A stretch of 58,636 bases of DNA. Origin: Bacillus sp. ISL-55. Lineage in GTDB: Bacteria > Bacillota > Bacilli > Bacillales > Cytobacillaceae. Shown here piece after piece: positions 8,982 to 19,013 of this stretch. Within the stretch, counting starts at the first letter, position 1; every line of letters starts with the position of its first letter. Under the pieces are notes generated by a model. That model did not search any database. It saw only the letters and a list, made by a program, of their open reading frames with translations, and was not told the origin of the DNA. The stretch is taken from NCBI RefSeq assembly GCF_018613155.1, contig NZ_JAGGQU010000014.1, positions 1 through 58,636 on the forward strand, in the 5' to 3' direction. Position numbers and translations under genes: made by a program.

Positions 8982-10274
8982 CTATTCCACGAATTCAAAT
9001 TCATATTCAAGCAGCTTGACTGTATCTCCATCCTTCGCGCCTCTTTCACGTAGAGCATCATCAATACCCATGCCGCGCATCTGGCGGGCGAACCTTTGGA
9101 CAGATTCATCCCTTGAGAAGTCAGTCATCTTGAACAGCCTTTCAATACTGTCACCCGAAATGACAAATGTTCCATCCGATTCGCGGGTAATCTGGAATTC
9201 CTGTTCTGCTTTTTCATGCTTGTACATCACGCGGTTTTCATCTTTTTCTAATTCCTCTTCTTCAATGAGAGGGAACTCCGGAGTCTTTTCAATCAGGTCA
9301 GCTACAGCGAACAATAATTCACGCAGACCTTCTCTAGTAACAGCTGAGATAGGGAAAACAGGGTGTTCGTCCCCGAGCTTTTCCTTGAACATTTTCAGAT
9401 TTTCTTCCGCCTCTGGCATGTCCATTTTATTGGCTACAATTACTTGCGGCCTCTCCGTCAGCCTCAAGTTATATTCTTTCAATTCATTGTTGATTGTTAA
9501 ATAATCCTCATAAGGATCGCGGCCTTCTGTGGCGGCCATGTCGATTACATGGATGATGACGCGTGTACGTTCGATATGGCGCAGGAATTGATGCCCAAGT
9601 CCTACACCTGAATGCGCACCTTCGATAAGACCTGGCAAGTCCGCAAGAACAAAGCTTCTGCCATCTTCTGTTTCAACCATACCGAGATTAGGAGCAATCG
9701 TCGTGAAGTGGTATTCCGCAATTTTCGGTCTGGCTGCTGAAACAACAGACAACAACGTAGATTTTCCTACGCTTGGGAAGCCTACCAGCCCTACATCCGC
9801 AAGAAGTTTCAATTCCATGATGATTTCTTTTTCTTGTCCTGGTTCACCTTTTTCAGAAAGCTCTGGTGCCGGGTTCGCCGGTGTTGCGAATCGTGAGTTG
9901 CCGCGTCCGCCGCGTCCGCCCTTCGCGATGACAGCCTTCTGGCCATGCTCTACCAGGTCAGCAATGATCGCGCCAGTCTCGGCATCGGAAACAATTGTCC
10001 CTGGTGGAACCTTTACGATCATATCCTTCGAATTTTTGCCATGCTGGTTTTTAGACATTCCGTGCTCGCCGCGCGGTGCCTTGAAGTGGCGCTGGTATCT
10101 GAAATCCATCAGCGTGCGCAGTCCCTCTTCCACCTGGAAGACTACATTTGCACCGTTACCGCCGTCGCCGCCAGCCGGACCACCCTTCGGAACATACTTT
10201 TCACGTCGGAACGCGACCATTCCATCGCCGCCGTCCCCGCCTTTTACATAAATCTTAACCTGATCGACAAACAT
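8982..10274 (-). CDS. obg: Obg family GTPase (50S assembly, sporulation and stress)
   Basis: The start [16 protein letters not shown] at 10274 has AGGTGGT upstream and gives 430 aa, as in B. subtilis; a longer frame upstream runs into spo0B and has no support. The glycine-rich Obg fold (residues 1-158) is followed by the G domain with G1 [13 protein letters not shown]3 [16 protein letters not shown] and G4 NKMD. A C-terminal OCT domain (about 350-430) follows. It acts on late 50S assembly and is needed for sporulation initiation. It follows spo0B by 47 bp in the same operon. Confidence 0.97.
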   Translation of the reverse strand: MFVDQVKIYVKGGDGGDGMVAFRREKYVPKGGPAGGDGGNGANVVFQVEEGLRTLMDFRYQRHFKAPRGEHGMSKNQHGKNSKDMIVKVPPGTIVSDAETGAIIADLVEHGQKAVIAKGGRGGRGNSRFATPANPAPELSEKGEPGQEKEIIMELKLLADVGLVGFPSVGKSTLLSVVSAARPKIAEYHFTTIAPNLGMVETEDGRSFVLADLPGLIEGAHSGVGLGHQFLRHIERTRVIIHVIDMAATEGRDPYEDYLTINNELKEYNLRLTERPQVIVANKMDMPEAEENLKMFKEKLGDEHPVFPISAVTREGLRELLFAVADLIEKTPEFPLIEEEELEKDENRVMYKHEKAEQEFQITRESDGTFVISGDSIERLFKMTDFSRDESVQRFARQMRGMGIDDALRERGAKDGDTVKLLEYEFEFVE

Positions 10275-10321
10275 TATGTCATTACCACCTGTCTGAAATT
10301 TGTTATCGCTTCTATGTTTCC

Positions 10322-10861
10322 CTAGAGTGTTTCCAAGAAAACTTCTATCGTCCATTCCCCATCGACCACGCCATCCGACATTACTTTCATATTGTAACCC
10401 GGCTGCTCGTCTAGGAAACTTTTCAAGCGATTTTTATCATTTATTATTCCGCTAAAATCAAAAAAGAACCCGATTCCTTTCTCCTGCGGTTCAATTGTAA
10501 CGGAGAGATGATTTTCCTGATATGGTTCAATCGAAGAATTCAATGCATCAAAAAGCTGCTCTGTCCAGCGAGTCAACAACTGGTCATCTAATCTGTGGAA
10601 GTTTTGGGAGTCCATTACTTCATATTCCAATTGGAAATGATGATTCTCCCAATTGCAGGTTAACAATGTAGAGGCAAACTGAGGAAGATGTAAGTTAGAT
10701 AGCTTTGCATCCTGCCTGGCTTCCATGATAATTTCTTCAATGATCTCTTTAGCCCGGTCCACTTTATTCAGCGATAAATTCCCTTTAATTAGTTGAAGCT
10801 GATTCATCCAATCATGGCGTGCATGGCGCAAAACCTCGATTGTATCCCACTCTTTTTTCAT
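10322..10861 (-). CDS. spo0B: Sporulation initiation phosphotransferase Spo0B
   Basis: Spo0B passes phosphate from Spo0F-P to Spo0A. The N-terminal helical hairpin contains [19 protein letters not shown], where the His before D-W-M-N is the expected phosphorylated histidine. The C-terminal half resembles a degenerate histidine kinase ATP domain without nucleotide-binding motifs. The start [11 protein letters not shown] at 10861 has AGGAG seven bases upstream; the ATG two codons earlier is too close to it. Length 179 aa. It sits between rpmA and obg as in B. subtilis. Confidence 0.92.
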   Translation of the reverse strand: MKKEWDTIEVLRHARHDWMNQLQLIKGNLSLNKVDRAKEIIEEIIMEARQDAKLSNLHLPQFASTLLTCNWENHHFQLEYEVMDSQNFHRLDDQLLTRWTEQLFDALNSSIEPYQENHLSVTIEPQEKGIGFFFDFSGIINDKNRLKSFLDEQPGYNMKVMSDGVVDGEWTIEVFLETL

Positions 10862-10989
10862 ACACACATACTCCTACTCATAAGACTACTTGGTGTAAGT
10901 ATAACAAAAAAGCCATTCTGCGTAAGCTAATTATGTATTTAAGTTAGTTGGATTTTTTTATCATGTCCATGAGACTAAAGCCATAAAAT

Positions 10990-11019
10990 ACAAGAAAACC
11001 CTAACCGCAGTGGTTAGGG
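10990..11019 (-). terminator. Terminator after rpmA
   Basis: On the minus strand CCCTAACC and GGTTAGGG form a stem followed by TTTTCTTG. It lies between rpmA and spo0B, so spo0B and obg probably depend on read-through or on a promoter at about 10870-10980. Confidence 0.75.
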
Positions 11020-11031
11020 CTTCTCTTTGGC

Positions 11032-11668
<637 letters not shown>

Positions 11669-11683
11669 GGTAATCCGCCTTAA

Positions 11684-11992
11684 TTAAGCGTTGATCTTTT
11701 CGATAACAACTTTAGTGTAAGGCTGACGATGACCTTGCTTCTTACGATTGTTCTTTTTCGCTTTGTACTTGAAAACGATGATTTTCTTTTGACGGCCATT
11801 CTTTTCAACTTTAGCTGTTACAGTTGCGCCTTCAACTACTGGGCTACCAACTTTAACGTTATCGCCACCTACAAAAAGAACCTTGTCAAAAGTTACAGTT
11901 TCGCCTTCAGCCGCGTTTAGCTTTTCAATGTAGATTGCTTGTCCTTCTTCTACCTTTACTTGCTTGCCGCCAGTTTCGATAATTGCGTACAT
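11684..11992 (-). CDS. rplU: 50S ribosomal protein L21
   Basis: The start [18 protein letters not shown] at 11992 follows GAGGAGG and gives 102 aa. An in-frame ATG 20 codons upstream lies within the leader and is not used by the family. The C-terminal [19 protein letters not shown] is the usual L21 tail, which binds 23S rRNA. It is first in the rplU-prp-rpmA operon. Confidence 0.98.
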   Translation of the reverse strand: MYAIIETGGKQVKVEEGQAIYIEKLNAAEGETVTFDKVLFVGGDNVKVGSPVVEGATVTAKVEKNGRQKKIIVFKYKAKKNNRKKQGHRQPYTKVVIEKINA

Positions 11993-12104
11993 TCCATTGC
12001 ACCTCCTCATTAGACTCAGACTCGCCAACCGCAGGCGTTTGCGTATTTGCAAAGCTTAGATACCTGAAGTGTGCGGTTGTAGCACGGGTGCTACAAACAA
12101 TAAC
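11993..12104 (-). ncRNA. L21 leader (ribosomal protein operon leader)
   Basis: This leader of about 110 nt lies between the rplU promoter and start. On the minus strand it contains the perfect hairpin TTGTAGCACCCGTGCTACAA and a second stem around CGCAAACGCCTGCGGTTGGCG near the ribosome binding site. This fits the conserved L21 leader of Bacillales, thought to mediate feedback on the operon. The match is from memory; a covariance search was not possible. Confidence 0.75.
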
Positions 12105-12110
12105 ATTAAA

Positions 12111-12140
12111 ATACTACCATATGTTTAACGAAAGTGTCAA
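12111..12140 (-). promoter_or_regulatory. Sigma-A promoter of rplU operon
   Basis: On the minus strand TTGACA (12140-12135) is followed after 18 bp by TAGTAT (12116-12111), placing the start of transcription at about 12104, just before the leader hairpins. Confidence 0.75.
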
Positions 12141-12177
12141 CATAATAATCGATGTTCTTTTAATGGCCAGCTTTGGT

Positions 12178-13632
12178 TCAACTCAATTCTGTCGAAGCAC
12201 CAACCTTAAGAATTTCATAAAAAGGTTTCCCCGCGTCTGACACTGAGAATTGTATCTTAAAGCCTAACGCTTTTTCAAGCCTCAATTTATGGATATCAGC
12301 CTCACCGGAAAAAGTGATTATGACCTCCTTCGTCGCGGTTACATGAATTTCTTCATAATCGGAGTTTTTGTACTCCCACAGAGCACGCTCGAGTCTGTAT
12401 GCGACGGATTCCGCGCTCAGCACCTCTCCTGTACCTCCGCATGTCCAGCATTTCTGAGTCAGAGTCTCGGCCAGCGACTGCTTCGTCTTCTTTCTTGTCA
12501 ACTGAAGGATGCCAAGCTCGGTAAAGCCGATGATCCGTGTCCTGCGCTCATCCTGGTGCAGTTCTTTTTGTATCGTTTCCAGCACATTGTTCCGTTCACT
12601 ATCAGTCTTCATATCAATAAAGTCGATCAGTATGATGCCGGCAAGATCCCTGAGTCTGATCTGCCTTGCCGCTTCAACTGCCGCATTCATGTTCGTTTTC
12701 ATGACAGTGTCACGCAAGTTAGTTTTACCGGAAAACTTGCCTGTGTTCACATCAATCATCGTAAGTGCCTCTCCCTGGTCAATGACCATATAAGCTCCTT
12801 TTTCCAGCCAAACGATCCTTTTAAGCAGCCGCTCGATTTCCGTTTCGATTTTATAAAAGGAAAAAATTTGATCTTTCCCATTATAAAACTCTATCTCTAT
12901 ACCTTCTGTGATATGATGCTGCATTCTTTTCTTAAAATCGAGGCAATCCGTAATCACTTCTCCCTTTGTAAAAGAAGAAAGTGCTGCCACAGCCTGCTCA
13001 AAAAAATAATCGCGGCTGTGAACAATTCCAGGCTTCTTCATTCCCGACATGGTCTTTTTCAATTGAGTGTATTGAAGGCGCTGCTGCTCAAGCTCACGCA
13101 TGATTGCTTCCTCGGTCTGGCTCAGACTTTCGGTTCTGAAAATGAGACCTTCCTCGGGCGTTTTGACCTCGCTGGCGAATTCTCTCCACTTATTTCTGAC
13201 CTCTGGTGATTCTGCCTTTTTAGAAACAGCTATGTATTTTCCCTGGGGCATATAGACAAGATTCTCACCCTGTAATTCAATGACTCCCGTCAGCCTCGCT
13301 CCTTTTGTACCAGCGGCATCCTTTTCAACCTGGACCAGCAGCTTTTCTCCTTGATGGACATACGAAGAGATCGAGCGATTTGCTTTATTTTCGTCGTCAG
13401 ACTGGACATAGGATGCCAGCTTATCTTTTTGGAGAAAACCGCTTAATTCTTCGCCGAAATTGATGAACGCTGCGTTCATCCCTGGAATCACTTTTTCAAC
13501 GGTGCCAAGATAAATATTCCCGACCAGTGATTGTTGGCCAGGCTGTTCAATATATATTTTTTCGACTTCGCCATTTTTGACCAAAGCGAAGCGTTTCTCT
13601 CTTGAATTTGCATTGATAATTAACTGGTTCAT
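12178..13632 (-). CDS. rng: Ribonuclease E/G family protein
   Basis: This 484-aa endoribonuclease begins MNQLIINANSREKRFALV. An S1-like domain lies near the N-terminus (GNIYLGTVEKVIPGMNAAFI). The metal-binding aspartates of the family are in TMIDVNTGKFSG and IILIDFIDM. A zinc-link motif is CWTCGGTGEV. B. subtilis lacks this family and uses RNase Y, but several other Bacillaceae have it at this position. It lacks the long E. coli RNase E scaffold tail. It is a separate unit between the rplU promoter and the spoIVF terminator, with a dispersed repeat in its upstream region. Confidence 0.92.
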   Translation of the reverse strand: MNQLIINANSREKRFALVKNGEVEKIYIEQPGQQSLVGNIYLGTVEKVIPGMNAAFINFGEELSGFLQKDKLASYVQSDDENKANRSISSYVHQGEKLLVQVEKDAAGTKGARLTGVIELQGENLVYMPQGKYIAVSKKAESPEVRNKWREFASEVKTPEEGLIFRTESLSQTEEAIMRELEQQRLQYTQLKKTMSGMKKPGIVHSRDYFFEQAVAALSSFTKGEVITDCLDFKKRMQHHITEGIEIEFYNGKDQIFSFYKIETEIERLLKRIVWLEKGAYMVIDQGEALTMIDVNTGKFSGKTNLRDTVMKTNMNAAVEAARQIRLRDLAGIILIDFIDMKTDSERNNVLETIQKELHQDERRTRIIGFTELGILQLTRKKTKQSLAETLTQKCWTCGGTGEVLSAESVAYRLERALWEYKNSDYEEIHVTATKEVIITFSGEADIHKLRLEKALGFKIQFSVSDAGKPFYEILKVGASTELS

Positions 13633-13656
13633 TATTTCTCCTTAACCTCTAGAAAT

Positions 13657-13773
13657 GCGCAAGCGCCTTGATCAGCCCCGACAAGCGCTGGAGGGCCGAC
13701 CAGTGAAGTCGCTCTTTGACTTCATTGGGCGGACCGAAGCGACCTCGAGGGGCTAGGCGCTGGAGCTAGACAC
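13657..13773 (+). repeat. Dispersed ~117-bp repeat, copy A
   Basis: Starts GCGCAAGCGCCTTGATCAGC and ends AGGCGCTGGAGCTAGACA. AGCGCCT...AGCCCC at the left and GGGGCTAGGCGCT at the right are imperfect terminal inverted repeats. An inner GAAGTC..GACTTC hairpin is also present. It is nearly identical to copy C (40391-40507). It lies upstream of rng, downstream of the spoIVF terminator. No coding potential. Confidence 0.9.
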
Positions 13774-13810
13774 TAATCTTAGTGCAAAAAGATTAATACT
13801 TATAAAGTAA

Positions 13811-13852
13811 TAAAAAAAAATGCAGCGCAAAGAGTGTCTGCGCTGCTTTTAT
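13811..13852 (-). terminator. Terminator of spoIVFA-spoIVFB
   Basis: On the minus strand GCAGCGC and GCGCTGC form a stem around an 11-nt loop, followed by a run of nine T. Confidence 0.85.
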
Positions 13853-13861
13853 TATCCTATT

Positions 13862-14728
13862 TTAGAAAGTGTAAAGCAAATCACCAATTTTCGCAGATAA
13901 TAACTTCTCACTGAAAAAAGCATGGAGCAATTCATTCTCATCCATGACCATTTCCTTGCCGTTCTTCTGCTTGACGATGATTGGATGCTTACAGCCACGC
14001 TGGAACTTTTCAAGGACCTGGCCAACCATTTCATTCTCTGCTGCATTGATTGGCTTGAGTTCCCGCAAATCGACCTGTTTCCCATAATGCCTTTCCATCA
14101 AAAAACGCATGAAGATAAACCGCCGCTGCCTCCATTCATAGTAAAGCGAAAACGCCAGGAAACCAATGATGACCCAGACATTCAATGTCAACGGGGCGAT
14201 GATGATAAGGACCGCCGAAAATATCATCAATGTTCCGGCTGAAACATATAGCGTCCTCAGGTGAGCTTCCTGAAAGGACTTTTTCATTGATAACAAAATG
14301 AACACCAGCTTGCCTCCATCCAAAGGCCAGATCGGGATAAGGTTGAACAGAAGAATCATTGTATTATATTGAATGAACAGCAGATGCCATTTTTCCGGAA
14401 AAATCCCTGTAACAAACAGGATATAGGACAGTGCCATCAACCAAACATGCTGCAGGGGGCCTGCCAGAACAACAATCAGCTCTTCTTTTAACGGCCTGTT
14501 CCCGTGCTCATCCATTTCAGCTACCCCGCCAAAAGGGAGCAGGGCGATTTTCTTGATTCTCCACGAAAAAAAAGAAGCTGCAGCACCATGTCCCATTTCA
14601 TGAACAAAAATAATCAGCAGCACCATCATCAGCTCTATAAAATGCGCGGTCGCAACAGCAAGGGCGATGATCACCCACAACAAAGGATGGATGTGTATTT
14701 TTCGCAATAACGCAATGGCTTTATTCAA
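13862..14728 (-). CDS. spoIVFB: Stage IV sporulation intramembrane metalloprotease (pro-sigma-K processing)
   Basis: A site-2 protease of 288 aa that cleaves pro-sigma-K in the mother cell. The zinc motif is IFVHEMGHGAA at about residues 40-50. The third ligand is the Asp in LIPIWPLDGGK. Several membrane segments fill residues 1-190, and a C-terminal CBS-type domain (about 205-288) senses the forespore signal in B. subtilis. Its start overlaps the end of spoIVFA by 8 bp, so the enzyme and its inhibitor/anchor are coupled. Confidence 0.95.
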   Translation of the reverse strand: MNKAIALLRKIHIHPLLWVIIALAVATAHFIELMMVLLIIFVHEMGHGAAASFFSWRIKKIALLPFGGVAEMDEHGNRPLKEELIVVLAGPLQHVWLMALSYILFVTGIFPEKWHLLFIQYNTMILLFNLIPIWPLDGGKLVFILLSMKKSFQEAHLRTLYVSAGTLMIFSAVLIIIAPLTLNVWVIIGFLAFSLYYEWRQRRFIFMRFLMERHYGKQVDLRELKPINAAENEMVGQVLEKFQRGCKHPIIVKQKNGKEMVMDENELLHAFFSEKLLSAKIGDLLYTF

Positions 14729-15500
14729 ACTTGATCACCTGGACGGGATCTACGAAGTCATCCCCTTTTTTAATGGCGAAATAAAATGAACCTTTGATTC
14801 CATCCGTACTATCCATTGCCGTACCTACCTTCGCTCCTTTAGAGATATACTCATAGAGGCTCACATCGATATTATCGAGATTTCCGTACCATGTTTCACT
14901 CTTGTCCGCATGCTGGACAATGACCGTTTTACCGAACCCCTCTTTCATGCCGACAAAGTGGACAAGCCCTTCATCCATGGCTTCCACGCCAGCACCTTTG
15001 CCAGTTTCAATCTGAATTCTCTGGCCATTGTCGCCAAAATCTTCAAGGATCTTTCCGGAAGCAGGGAGTGCATACTGGTTGTCTGGAGTTAAATCCTGTT
15101 TGTTTTCTTCATCACCACTTTTTTTGGCAGGAAGCAAGGCCAGCGGTTTGCCAAATTGGTCTTCATACCAGTCTGAAACGGCAGCAAACTGGAATTCCTG
15201 ATCCATCGTGTGCTTCACATATTGCTGGATTGTTTCTGCTTTTTCAGATGGACTCCGAAAAATAATGGCAACAATCAAAACAAGGCAAGCGGAAGCAAGT
15301 ACCTTGAAGAGAAACACTTCCTTTTTGAATAGAGGGTGTCCGCCTTCACCTGGACCCGTGTCATAAGATGGAATCCTGTCAAAACCATGCCGTTCTTCCT
15401 CCGTCGAGAAAAAGCGGTTATGGCTCATCTTCTCCATTCTTTCCCGCTCTCTTTTCCTTTTCATCATCCTTCTGCGTATATCGTCAGCTCTCGAGTTCAT
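14721..15500 (-). CDS. spoIVFA: Stage IV sporulation protein FA (M23-like, regulator of SpoIVFB)
   Basis: The start MNSRADDIRRRMMKRKRER at 15500 has GGTGGGG upstream; an ATG seven codons earlier lacks a site. The 259-aa protein has a charged N-terminus, one membrane segment (about residues 68-88, VFLFKVLASACLVLIVAIIF) and a C-terminal LytM/M23 peptidase-like domain (GKILEDFGDNGQRI to DPVQVIKFE). The metal ligands of active M23 enzymes are not evident, which fits a structural role. It holds SpoIVFB inactive in the outer forespore membrane until SpoIVB cleaves it. Confidence 0.93.
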   Translation of the reverse strand: MNSRADDIRRRMMKRKRERERMEKMSHNRFFSTEEERHGFDRIPSYDTGPGEGGHPLFKKEVFLFKVLASACLVLIVAIIFRSPSEKAETIQQYVKHTMDQEFQFAAVSDWYEDQFGKPLALLPAKKSGDEENKQDLTPDNQYALPASGKILEDFGDNGQRIQIETGKGAGVEAMDEGLVHFVGMKEGFGKTVIVQHADKSETWYGNLDNIDVSLYEYISKGAKVGTAMDSTDGIKGSFYFAIKKGDDFVDPVQVIKFE

Positions 15501-15600
15501 CCAATCCCCACCATTCCCCATGTACTCTAAGTTAGTACAAGTCTATGACCTGTCCAACAATAGTATGACAATTTCACTTATAAGAAACTGAGGATTAAAT

Positions 15601-15643
15601 AGAAAAGGCATCTGTCCTCGTATAAACGAGAAGCAGATGCCTT
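15601..15643 (-). terminator. Terminator of mreBCD-minCD
   Basis: AGGCATCTG and CAGATGCCT form a long stem, with an inner CTCGT/ACGAG stem, followed on the minus strand by TTTTCTATTT. Located directly after the minD stop. Confidence 0.85.
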
Positions 15644-15647
15644 GTAA

Positions 15648-16451
15648 TTAGCGGACTCCGAAGAACTTCTTAATCTTTGAAAATACGCCTTGATGATCGT
15701 TGTCTAATTGCTGCAATGGAACCGACTCGCCGAGAATCCTCCTTGCGATGTTCCTGTATGCGATTGATGCTTTGCTATTTGGATTCAGTGCGATTGGCTC
15801 ACCGTGGTTTGATGCTTTGATGACTTCATCATCATCGGCGACAATCCCGATTAAATCTATCGAAAGATGTGTCGTGATTTCATCCACATCAAGCATGTCG
15901 CCATTTTTCATCATATGGGTACGGATCCGGTTGATGACAAGTTTTGGTGATTCAACATTTTCTTCCTTTTCTAGCAGGCCGATAATCCTGTCAGCATCCC
16001 TGACCGCGGATACTTCTGGTGTCGTCACGACAATCGCCTTGTCAGCACCGGCAACGGCATTTTTATAGCCTTGCTCAATCCCAGCCGGGCAATCGATGAC
16101 GATATAATCATAATCCTGCTTCAGTTCGTTCACCAATTTTCTCATTTGTTCAGGCTGAACCGCAGTTTTATCGCTCGTCTGGGCAGCTGGGAGCAAATAA
16201 AGGTGGTCATCGAAGCGCTTATCTTTTACTAGTGCCTGATGAATCTTGCATCTTCCTTCGATTACATCAACAAGATCATATATAATGCGGTTTTCAAGCC
16301 CCATGACAACGTCTAAATTGCGCAAGCCGATATCTGTATCGACAAGGCAGACTCTTTTGCCTTGAAGTGCCAAAGCTGTACCAATATTAGCAGAAGTTGT
16401 CGTTTTGCCAACCCCGCCTTTTCCGGATGTAACTACTATCGCTTCTCCCAC
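15648..16451 (-). CDS. minD: Septum site-determining ATPase MinD
   Basis: The start at GTG 16451 has AGGAGG eight bases upstream and gives 267 aa, as in B. subtilis. The deviant Walker A motif GKGGVGKTTT is at the N-terminus, switch regions DTDIGLRNLD and DCPAGIEQGYKNA follow. The C-terminal amphipathic membrane-targeting helix is visible as VFSKIKKFFGVR. MinD recruits MinC to the membrane and prevents polar septation. The start is one base from the minC stop. Confidence 0.97.
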   Translation of the reverse strand: MGEAIVVTSGKGGVGKTTTSANIGTALALQGKRVCLVDTDIGLRNLDVVMGLENRIIYDLVDVIEGRCKIHQALVKDKRFDDHLYLLPAAQTSDKTAVQPEQMRKLVNELKQDYDYIVIDCPAGIEQGYKNAVAGADKAIVVTTPEVSAVRDADRIIGLLEKEENVESPKLVINRIRTHMMKNGDMLDVDEITTHLSIDLIGIVADDDEVIKASNHGEPIALNPNSKASIAYRNIARRILGESVPLQQLDNDHQGVFSKIKKFFGVR

Positions 16452-16452
16452 T

Positions 16453-17133
16453 TTAGAGGCCTCCTTCAAATCTAGTTAAACTAGGTCTTTTCTTCATTAA
16501 AACTTGCAATCTATCAACAACAATCTGTTGACTTTCAGATATGTAAGCACACTCCATCACTCGGCCTTCGTCCTCAGGGACATGGTCTGGAGCCCGGTTG
16601 ATGCAATCACTGATCCTGAGCTGCGAGGGCTTCATGACAGAGGCAGCAATGACCGCTTCGTTATACCCTTCCGTACCAGCATGTGCAACCCCTTTCAAGG
16701 AACCCATGATAAAAATATTCCCTGTTGCCTTTACCGTTCCTCCAGGGTTGACATCTCCAATAAGCAGCAAATCCCCTGTTATCTCAAGAACCTGGCCTGA
16801 ACGGATGACTTTGGCAACAGGTACGATTTCTGTTTCCTGACGAAGCCTCTCAGCTTCCTGCCTGGTGATTACATTCGTCTCAAGATCCTCAACGATTAAG
16901 TTTCTCTTCTGACGGATCAGGTCTTTCAGCTCTTCCTCTTGAGCCTTCGTAAGGTACCTATTTCCTACCTTCACCTTAACCGAAAGCAGCTGCTGCTCCT
17001 CCTGAACACGAGTTGAATTCGAAAGCTTCCGATCGAGTTCCTTCTTCAATTCATCATAGGAGCAAGTATCGTCCAAATGGAGCGTAAGTCCATCTTTTGT
17101 TCCTTTTATTGTCACATTTTGTGTTTTCTTCAT
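16453..17133 (-). CDS. minC: Septum site-determining protein MinC
   Basis: MinC inhibits FtsZ assembly. The N-terminal domain (1-100) is followed by the C-terminal beta-helix with [20 protein letters not shown] and [25 protein letters not shown] split across two motifs typical of the family. The length is 226 aa as in B. subtilis. AGGTG lies upstream of the ATG. It is separated from mreD by about 400 bp with a dispersed repeat, unlike the compact B. subtilis arrangement. Confidence 0.96.
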   Translation of the reverse strand: MKKTQNVTIKGTKDGLTLHLDDTCSYDELKKELDRKLSNSTRVQEEQQLLSVKVKVGNRYLTKAQEEELKDLIRQKRNLIVEDLETNVITRQEAERLRQETEIVPVAKVIRSGQVLEITGDLLLIGDVNPGGTVKATGNIFIMGSLKGVAHAGTEGYNEAVIAASVMKPSQLRISDCINRAPDHVPEDEGRVMECAYISESQQIVVDRLQVLMKKRPSLTRFEGGL

Positions 17134-17156
17134 ACTGGATGTTCACCTCATACGAA

Positions 17157-17333
17157 AAGCACAAGCGCCTTGGTCAGCCCCGACCAGCTTTGGATGGCCA
17201 ACCTGTGAAGTCGTTCTTTGACTTCCTTGGCTGGACCGAAACGTCTCGAGCTGCTCAAAGCTAACGCTTATCACAAGATACTCGAGGAAGCATTATCGGG
17301 GATGAAAACTGGCTAGGCGCTGGAGCTAGACAC
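17157..17333 (+). repeat. Dispersed repeat, expanded copy B (~177 bp)
   Basis: Shares both ends with copy A (GCACAAGCGCCTTGGTCAGC at the left, CTAGGCGCTGGAGCTAGACA at the right) and the inner GAAGTC..GACTTC hairpin. About 60 bp of extra sequence lies between the CTCGAG and the right end (about 17258-17315). It sits upstream of minC, inside or at the boundary of the mre-min unit. Confidence 0.85.
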
Positions 17334-17536
17334 TAATCTAAGTGTAAAAGTTTAAACTTTCTATATCAGAACAAAAAGCGCAAGACAATTGTCTGTTTTA
17401 AGTAATTTCTCATACTCTGAAAGAAATTCGACAAGTGTCCGCAGAATTCCTTTATTTGAGTAGCCTTCATCAATATTTTCTCTTCATTGCTCTTCGATAG
17501 ATTTTTCGAGATGCCTCCCAAAATACAACCGGATCA
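17334..17536. other. Intergenic remainder between minC repeat and mreD
   Basis: Two hundred bases with no convincing gene on either strand. A short palindrome AGACAATTGTCT occurs at about 17393. No terminator was seen after mreD, so mreBCD transcripts probably continue into minCD. Confidence 0.4.
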
Positions 17537-18052
17537 TCAGTCTTTGATTCTGTCTGCAGCATTCTCGAACTGTTTCTTAAATGGATAGGCAGCCAAGATG
17601 ATAAAAGCAAGATTTAATATCAAAGTCGGGACTAGTCTTATTTTAACATAGGTCGAAAAGTCCAGATCAGTAATTTTTATCAACAGCATCAACTCGTAGA
17701 CTCCTGCCTCCAGAAGCGCGATGCCAAGAAGCGATAGGATTGAAACGATCAATATATTGGTCTGTAGGATCCTCATCATGTTTGCGATCAAATAGGCGAT
17801 GAACGGGAACATAAATAGATAGATCCCGATGATTTCTGTGTAGATAACATCAAAAAGCAGTCCAAAGATAACGCCATAAAGAATTCCATGTTTCGGGCTC
17901 AGGTATGCCGTCAAAAATAAAATTCCTGCCATGAGGAAATGCGGAACAAGAATCCGGTCACTGTTGAATAATTCTGCAGGCAGAAGTTCGACAAACAAAC
18001 TTTCCAGGATGAATAACAAAGCGAAGAGTGCCGGGAGCAGGAAACGGATCAA
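17537..18052 (-). CDS. mreD: Rod shape-determining protein MreD
   Basis: A 171-aa membrane protein with about five hydrophobic segments, beginning MIRFLLPALFALLFILES. It is part of the elongasome with MreB, MreC and RodA. The start is TTG at 18052, preceded by AGGAGG and overlapping the mreC stop (TTGA). MreD is recognised mostly from its length, topology and position after mreC. Confidence 0.93.
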   Translation of the reverse strand: MIRFLLPALFALLFILESLFVELLPAELFNSDRILVPHFLMAGILFLTAYLSPKHGILYGVIFGLLFDVIYTEIIGIYLFMFPFIAYLIANMMRILQTNILIVSILSLLGIALLEAGVYELMLLIKITDLDFSTYVKIRLVPTLILNLAFIILAAYPFKKQFENAADRIKD

Positions 18053-18939
18053 TTGCCTTCCTCCTCACCTTCACTATCTTCCAAGCTTTCTTCAAGGTCT
18101 ACTGAGACCATTGATTTCTTGACAACCATGACATGTTCCAAATCATAAAGATTTGCTTCCGGCTTAATATATGCCGTTTGATTCAGGCCAAATTGATCCG
18201 GGACAACCTTGACAACTTTCCCGATTGGAAGGTCTTTCGGAAAGATTCCACCCATGCCAGTGGTAACGACATTCTGCCCTTTTTCAATTTCCGCATCATA
18301 CGGAAGCCCTTTTAACAAAAGAAGTTCTTTCTTCTTGTCATACCCTTCAATTGTGCCGTAAAGCGGCTTTTCTGCCTGGAGAATCGCAGAAATCCTGTTG
18401 GTCGGGTCAATGGAACTGATCAGCTGCACGGTTGCCGAAAATGGTGTGGTGCTCTTTACCTTGCCAATCAATCCTTTTGCAGTGATAACAGCCATGTTTT
18501 TTTCAACACCGTTAGAAGCACCTTTATTGATGATGATCAGTTCATTCCAGCGTTCAGGACTTCTTGCAATCCTGACTGCCTGAATTGGTTCATAGTCTGC
18601 AAGTGATTCTTTCTTATCTAAAATTTCCTGAAGCTCCTCGTTTTCTTTTTCAAGGGAGTATACTTTCGCTTCAAGGCGGGCCATATCATCAACGCGTTTC
18701 TTCAACTCTTTGTTTTCCTGATATGTATTTTGCAAGTCTTGAAGGTTTTCGATTAAACCGGCAATATAATTCGCAGGTCTTGAGACAACGGATTGAACCC
18801 AGCTTGTAGAGTCTTTGACAAACTGCTCGGGCCATGTCAATTCTTCTCTTTCCCTTAAAGAAAATCCAATCAATGCCACGAGGACTATAATGCTCACAAG
18901 CAGCATTATCAGGCGTTTATTAAAGAAGAACTGTGGCAT
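18049..18939 (-). CDS. mreC: Rod shape-determining protein MreC
   Basis: A 296-aa protein with a short cytoplasmic N-terminus, one membrane helix (about residues 10-27), a coiled coil (about 70-112, KELKKRVDDMARLEAKVYSL) and a beta-rich extracellular domain with NKGASNGVEKNMAVIT and GMGGIFPKDLPIGKV, typical of MreC. The C-terminus is unusually acidic (LEESLEDSEGEEEGN). It links MreB to cell-wall synthases. It lies 74 bp after mreB. Confidence 0.96.
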   Translation of the reverse strand: MPQFFFNKRLIMLLVSIIVLVALIGFSLREREELTWPEQFVKDSTSWVQSVVSRPANYIAGLIENLQDLQNTYQENKELKKRVDDMARLEAKVYSLEKENEELQEILDKKESLADYEPIQAVRIARSPERWNELIIINKGASNGVEKNMAVITAKGLIGKVKSTTPFSATVQLISSIDPTNRISAILQAEKPLYGTIEGYDKKKELLLLKGLPYDAEIEKGQNVVTTGMGGIFPKDLPIGKVVKVVPDQFGLNQTAYIKPEANLYDLEHVMVVKKSMVSVDLEESLEDSEGEEEGN

Positions 18940-19013
18940 GATTTACACCTCTAATCTAAAAAAATGGATTACAGAAGAGGAGGGAAGTGGATTTCCCGCT
19001 TCCCTTCTTCTTA

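Noticed and set aside
18940-19013. Terminator between mreB and mreC
   Set aside because: A short GGGAAGCGGG-type inverted repeat is present but no T tract follows; the genes are expected to be co-transcribed.
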